64,000 nucleotides of DNA from Bog-473 sp963788125 (GTDB lineage Bacteria; Actinomycetota; Acidimicrobiia; Acidimicrobiales; RAAP-2). The stretch lies in assembly GCA_963788125.1 (NCBI GenBank), contig CAWBFN010000001.1, positions 1,736,001 through 1,800,000 of the forward strand, read 5' to 3'. The notes below the pieces were generated by a model. The model was not told the origin of the DNA and ran no database searches. It saw only the letters and a list, made by a program, of their open reading frames with translations. This document shows, piece after piece, positions 61,282 through 64,000 of the stretch. The position numbers and the translations under genes were made by a program. Numbering within the stretch: position 1 is the stretch's first letter; every line of letters starts with the position of its first letter.

Positions 61282-62547
61282 CTACGCGTTGGTGAACTCC
61301 AAGTGGAGCTCTTCGATCCTGCGGCTGAAGAACGACGGCTGAAACCGAAATCGTCTTGCGCCGGCCGGCCCATGGTAGGCGTCGGAGATCCGGATGTCGC
61401 CCATCCGGTCGAGTAGGAGGTTCAGCGCCACCCGACCCTCGGCCCGCGAGAGCGGCCCGCCCGGGCAGGCATGGATCCCTCGCCCGAACGAGAGGTGCGT
61501 CATGGCATTCGGGCGGTCGATGCGTAGCTCCGTAGGGGCCTCGAACCGGCGGGGGTCGCGGTTGGCAGCGCCGTTCATCAGCATCACGGTCGAGCCGGCG
61601 GGCATCTCCATGTCGCCAACCGTCGTCGACGTGCGGGCCAGGCGGAAGATGGTCTTGACGGGGCTCTCGAGGCGGAGCACCTCTTCGAGGAAGTCCGGGA
61701 TGCGGTCCCGGTCACGGCGCAGCTGCTCTTGGAGCTCAGGGTGCTCCGCCAGGAAGACCATCGCCATCCCGAGGAGGTGGACGGTCGTCCCCTGCCCCGC
61801 CGCGAAAAGCATCGAGGCGATCCTGACCACGTCGATCACCTCAGGGAGCGAGCCGTCGGGGAAGGTGGCGAGGGCAAGGTTGGTCAGTGCGTCGTCGCGC
61901 GGTTCGCGCCTGCGATCCTCGATGTACCTGGTGAAGGACTCCTCAAGAAACCGCACGTGCGACCCGTCGTAGGTCTCGCCCGTGATCGACCCGACCGGCC
62001 TCGGTGCCTCGAAACCCTGCTTGAACCACTCGTGATCCGCCTCGGGCACTCCCAGAAAATCGGCGATGACCAGCAAGGAGAACGGGTGGGCGAATCCCTC
62101 GATGAACTCGCCACCGCCGGTGTCGATGAACGCATCGAGTTGCCGCTTCCCCAGCCGCCACATGAACTCCTCGTTCTCCCGGAGTCGGCGCGGCGTAATG
62201 AGCCGCATGAGAAGGGCACGATGGTCGGTGTGCCTCGGTGGGTCAAACGTCGTGAAGTTCTCATTGAGGGGGAACACGTGCCGGTAGTCCTCGATCAGGG
62301 CCGTGATGTCGTCGCCCTCCACCTCGACCGGCAGGCCGGGGAAGGGGCCTCCGACGACATTGCACGACGAAAATGCGACATCGTCGCGGTAGACGGCGAC
62401 GGCCTCGTCGTACCCGGTCACGGCCAGCACCCCATGATGGGGCTCCTGATAGACCGGGCAGAGCGATCGGATGTGCTCGAAGTAACGGTACGGGTCCTCC
62501 ACCAGGGACTCCTCGGTGAAGTAGTCGATCGTCTCGAAATCGGTCAT
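61282..62547 (-). CDS. Cytochrome P450 (second paralogue)
   Basis: 421 residues, same length as the P450 at 58419-59684 and colinear with it (FTEESLVEDPYRYFEHIRSL, CNVVGGPFPGLPVEVEGDDI, FTTFDPPRHTDHRALLMRLI). I-helix LFAAGQGTTVHLLGMAMV, ExxR in LEEVLRLESPVKTIF, heme loop SFGRGIHACPGGPLSRAEGR. The pair likely arose by duplication and now acts on related substrates or successive positions. Divergent from the SDR at 62621. Confidence 0.95.
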   Translation of the reverse strand: MTDFETIDYFTEESLVEDPYRYFEHIRSLCPVYQEPHHGVLAVTGYDEAVAVYRDDVAFSSCNVVGGPFPGLPVEVEGDDITALIEDYRHVFPLNENFTTFDPPRHTDHRALLMRLITPRRLRENEEFMWRLGKRQLDAFIDTGGGEFIEGFAHPFSLLVIADFLGVPEADHEWFKQGFEAPRPVGSITGETYDGSHVRFLEESFTRYIEDRRREPRDDALTNLALATFPDGSLPEVIDVVRIASMLFAAGQGTTVHLLGMAMVFLAEHPELQEQLRRDRDRIPDFLEEVLRLESPVKTIFRLARTSTTVGDMEMPAGSTVMLMNGAANRDPRRFEAPTELRIDRPNAMTHLSFGRGIHACPGGPLSRAEGRVALNLLLDRMGDIRISDAYHGPAGARRFRFQPSFFSRRIEELHLEFTNA

Positions 62548-62574
62548 GCGCCCATCCTCCCCGTCCCGACCATG

Positions 62575-62590
62575 TTGGACGATAGTCCAA
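62575..62590. promoter_or_regulatory. Palindromic operator in the P450/SDR divergent spacer
   Basis: TTGGACGATAGTCCAA: perfect 6-bp arms (TTGGAC/GTCCAA) around GATA. It is 28 bases before the P450 start and 31 before the divergent SDR start; placement and symmetry fit a TetR-type site. A related site is at 59704-59719. Confidence 0.68.
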
Positions 62591-62620
62591 ATTAGCCGGG
62601 ATTCGCGCTATCGTCGCAGC

Positions 62621-63406
62621 ATGCAGTTCGAGGGACGTGTCGCACTCGTGACGGGCGGCGGGTCGGGCATCGGGCGGGCCACCGCCGAACGTCTGGCGGC
62701 CGAGGGGATGAAGGTCTGCGTCGTGGACCTGGTCGGCGATGCCGCCGAATCGGTCTGCGCCCGGATCGGAGGGCTGGCCGTCACCGCCGATGTCTCGAAC
62801 CCCGACGAGCTCGACTCGGCCTTCGCCCGGTGCGTCGACGTATTCGCTCGGCTCGACGTTGCCCACTTGAACGCGGGCGTGTCGCTCGGCGCGGGCGACG
62901 TGGCCGAGCTTGACGTCCAGAACTATCGCCGGTCGGTCGGCGTCAACATCGACCATGTCGTGTTCGGGACCCGCGCCGCCGTCCGGACGATCCGCCGGAG
63001 CGAACCCGACGGTGGACCGCGCGCCGTGGTAGCGACGGCGTCGATTGCTGGACTCGAGCCGTTCTACCCCGGCGCCATCTACACGCTGACCAAGCATGCG
63101 GTTGTGGGCTTCATCCGTGCCATCGCCCCTGACCTCGCTCGAGACGGTATTGCTGCGCATGTCGTCTGCCCGGGCCTGACCGACACTGGGATGCTGAACC
63201 CGGAACGGAAAGAGCTCTTGCTTCGAGCCGGGATGCCGCTCGTCGAACCCGAGCGGATCGCCGACGCTGTCATCGCTGCCCTCAGCTCACCCCTCGATGT
63301 AACCGGGACGTGCTGGGTCGGCAATCCCGACCAACCGCCGCTGCCGTGGACCTTCACCGCCGTCCCGGGCCCGCACTGTGCGATCAACAAGCTCCGCAGT
63401 CGATGA
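62621..63406 (+). CDS. Short-chain dehydrogenase/reductase
   Basis: 261 residues from the ATG at 62621; the extension upstream crosses the operator and is rejected. TGGGSGIGRATAERLAAEGM with Asp in VCVVDLVGDAAES (NAD type). NNAG is replaced by AHLNAGVSLGAGD. Catalytic TASIAGLEPFYPGAIYTLTK keeps Ser, Tyr and Lys. The C terminus departs from classical SDRs (GTCWVGNPDQPPLPWTF), as in SDRs of steroid and terpene pathways. Confidence 0.9.
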   Translation: MQFEGRVALVTGGGSGIGRATAERLAAEGMKVCVVDLVGDAAESVCARIGGLAVTADVSNPDELDSAFARCVDVFARLDVAHLNAGVSLGAGDVAELDVQNYRRSVGVNIDHVVFGTRAAVRTIRRSEPDGGPRAVVATASIAGLEPFYPGAIYTLTKHAVVGFIRAIAPDLARDGIAAHVVCPGLTDTGMLNPERKELLLRAGMPLVEPERIADAVIAALSSPLDVTGTCWVGNPDQPPLPWTFTAVPGPHCAINKLRSR

Positions 63407-63566
63407 GGAGTCACGCGATCGTCCCGCTTCGCCGCGCGTACCACGAGCGCACAATCCGCGGCCCCGAGCATATTTCGTATGAAGGTAGGACAGTGGAGGT
63501 GTGGCGCGCATCTCCACACGGGCATCGGACTTCTCGGCGCACTCGGTCGTCGTAGGGAGGAGCATC
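63407..63566. other. Spacer before the decarboxylase-like fragment
   Basis: 160 bases; no gene seen. Ends with a good ribosome binding site (GGGAGG) for the next start. Confidence 0.4.
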
Positions 63567-63926
63567 ATGACGCCGCGGATTCCGCCGATTCCGTTCAAAG
63601 ATTGGCCCGTTGAGCTGACCGCGGGCATCCCAGCGATCGAAGCACTGACCCCATCAAAAGACTCCCCGCGCAAAGAGATCGCCCAAAAGGGTAGGAACGC
63701 CCTCGGAACGCTCGCCCATCACCCGGCCTTGGCGAAGGCATGGCTACAGTTCATGGCCCAGGTCCAGCGGAACACGACACTGGCCTGCTGCGCTGGCTCA
63801 CTCGCCAGGACATGGAGAGAATCGGCGAGACGCACGTACGGCCACGTTAGGGCAGGCACGGATCCACTGAATCTCCTCCTTAGGGACAGACGAAGCCTCC
63901 GTCCACTGGTACCGCGACGCCAGTAA
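63567..63926 (+). pseudogene. Truncated carboxymuconolactone-decarboxylase-like (AhpD-fold) gene
   Basis: Starts normally (GGGAGG, ATG 63567). About 72 residues match the family: TPRIPPIPFKDWPVEL near the start, then KEIAQKGRNALGTLAHHPAL and AKAWLQFMAQVQRNTTL. The typical continuation (SARQRELLILR with the redox or catalytic region) is missing; from about 63782 the frame reads an Arg-rich tail unlike the family (ACCAGSLARTWRESARRT). The 3' part has been replaced. Not expected to be active. Confidence 0.75.
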
Positions 63927-64000
63927 TGAATGACGATTCATCACTAGCCAGAAACAGTGCCGTATTCGCAATCTCGGATGCCAATCCCCAGCGGTTCATG
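63880..64000 (-). CDS. Short-chain dehydrogenase C terminus (partial, continues beyond the window)
   Basis: About 39 residues at the right edge on the minus strand: NRWGLASEIANTALFLASDE followed by SSFITGVAVPVDGGFVCP and TAA. This is the usual SDR C-terminal signature (SDExSFITGxxxxVDGG). AT-richer codon use than the SDRs to its left suggests a different origin. GGAGGA follows its stop, as if another gene once came next; that gene is not intact. Confidence 0.85.
   Translation of the reverse strand, partial: MNRWGLASEIANTALFLASDESSFITGVAVPVDGGFVCP

Noticed and set aside
63786..63866. Short frame at the truncated decarboxylase junction as a transposase remnant
   Set aside because: About 20 residues (LLRWLTRQDMERIGETHVRP) end at a stop; too short to assign to any family.

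Overview
This 64 kb window comes from a high-GC actinobacterium. WhiB, a DUF2469 protein, a SepIVA-like coiled-coil protein next to coaD and a YceD protein, and a zinc-type L28 all point to Actinomycetota; Acidimicrobiia is my best guess at class, but this is inference without any search. The left two thirds is ordinary, very GC-rich chromosome with tightly packed, often overlapping genes. The right third, from rnpB onward, is accessory: it has lower GC, longer gaps, broken genes, two-component systems and catabolic genes.

Layout. 1-2158: end of a thioredoxin-reductase-like flavoprotein and a histidine kinase with a cyclic-nucleotide-binding-type domain. 2209-22818 (minus strand): about 20 kb of colinear housekeeping genes, read fakA, recG, rsmD, coaD, sepIVA-like, yceD, rpmF, plsX, then acpP, rnc, mutM, smc, ftsY, ffh, rpsP, khpA, rimM, trmD, rplS, DUF2469, yraN, enoyl-CoA hydratase, NfeD, SPFH. 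This joins lipid precursor synthesis, ribosome assembly, the SRP pathway and chromosome organisation. 22901-31512: rpmB, thiL, pckG, purU, a CoA-transferase, galK, trpD and an acyl-CoA dehydrogenase. 31563-34857: whiB and a Fur-type regulator that heads a rubrerythrin / Fe-S protein / DUF3501 operon with a Fur-like palindrome in its promoter. 34884-39581: a translationally coupled glycerol operon (glpD, an alkylglycerone-phosphate-synthase-like flavoprotein, a glycerol-kinase-like FGGY kinase) behind a perfect hairpin that covers the likely glpD ribosome binding site. 39637-43346: flavoprotein reductase, metallo-beta-lactamase-fold hydrolase, xseB, xseA.

43411-43788 is rnpB (RNase P RNA, class A). 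The last 26 bases of its conserved 3' part are repeated exactly 6.1 kb away (49854-49879). The segment between the repeats carries a two-component system, a lipoprotein, a membrane-fusion protein and a MacB-type ABC transporter. This looks like a small island inserted at the rnpB 3' end, although no integrase is present.

49998-55948 holds a second, related two-component system, a polytopic membrane protein and a secreted sedolisin protease that is probably leaderless. 55950-64000 is a catabolic cluster: two paralogous cytochromes P450, several short-chain dehydrogenases, a SnoaL-like protein, a nitroreductase and a TetR regulator, with similar candidate operators in front of both P450 genes. 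It also contains remnants of a Rieske oxygenase and of a carboxymuconolactone-decarboxylase-like protein, so it has been rearranged. I see no tRNA gene, CRISPR array, transposase or phage gene.
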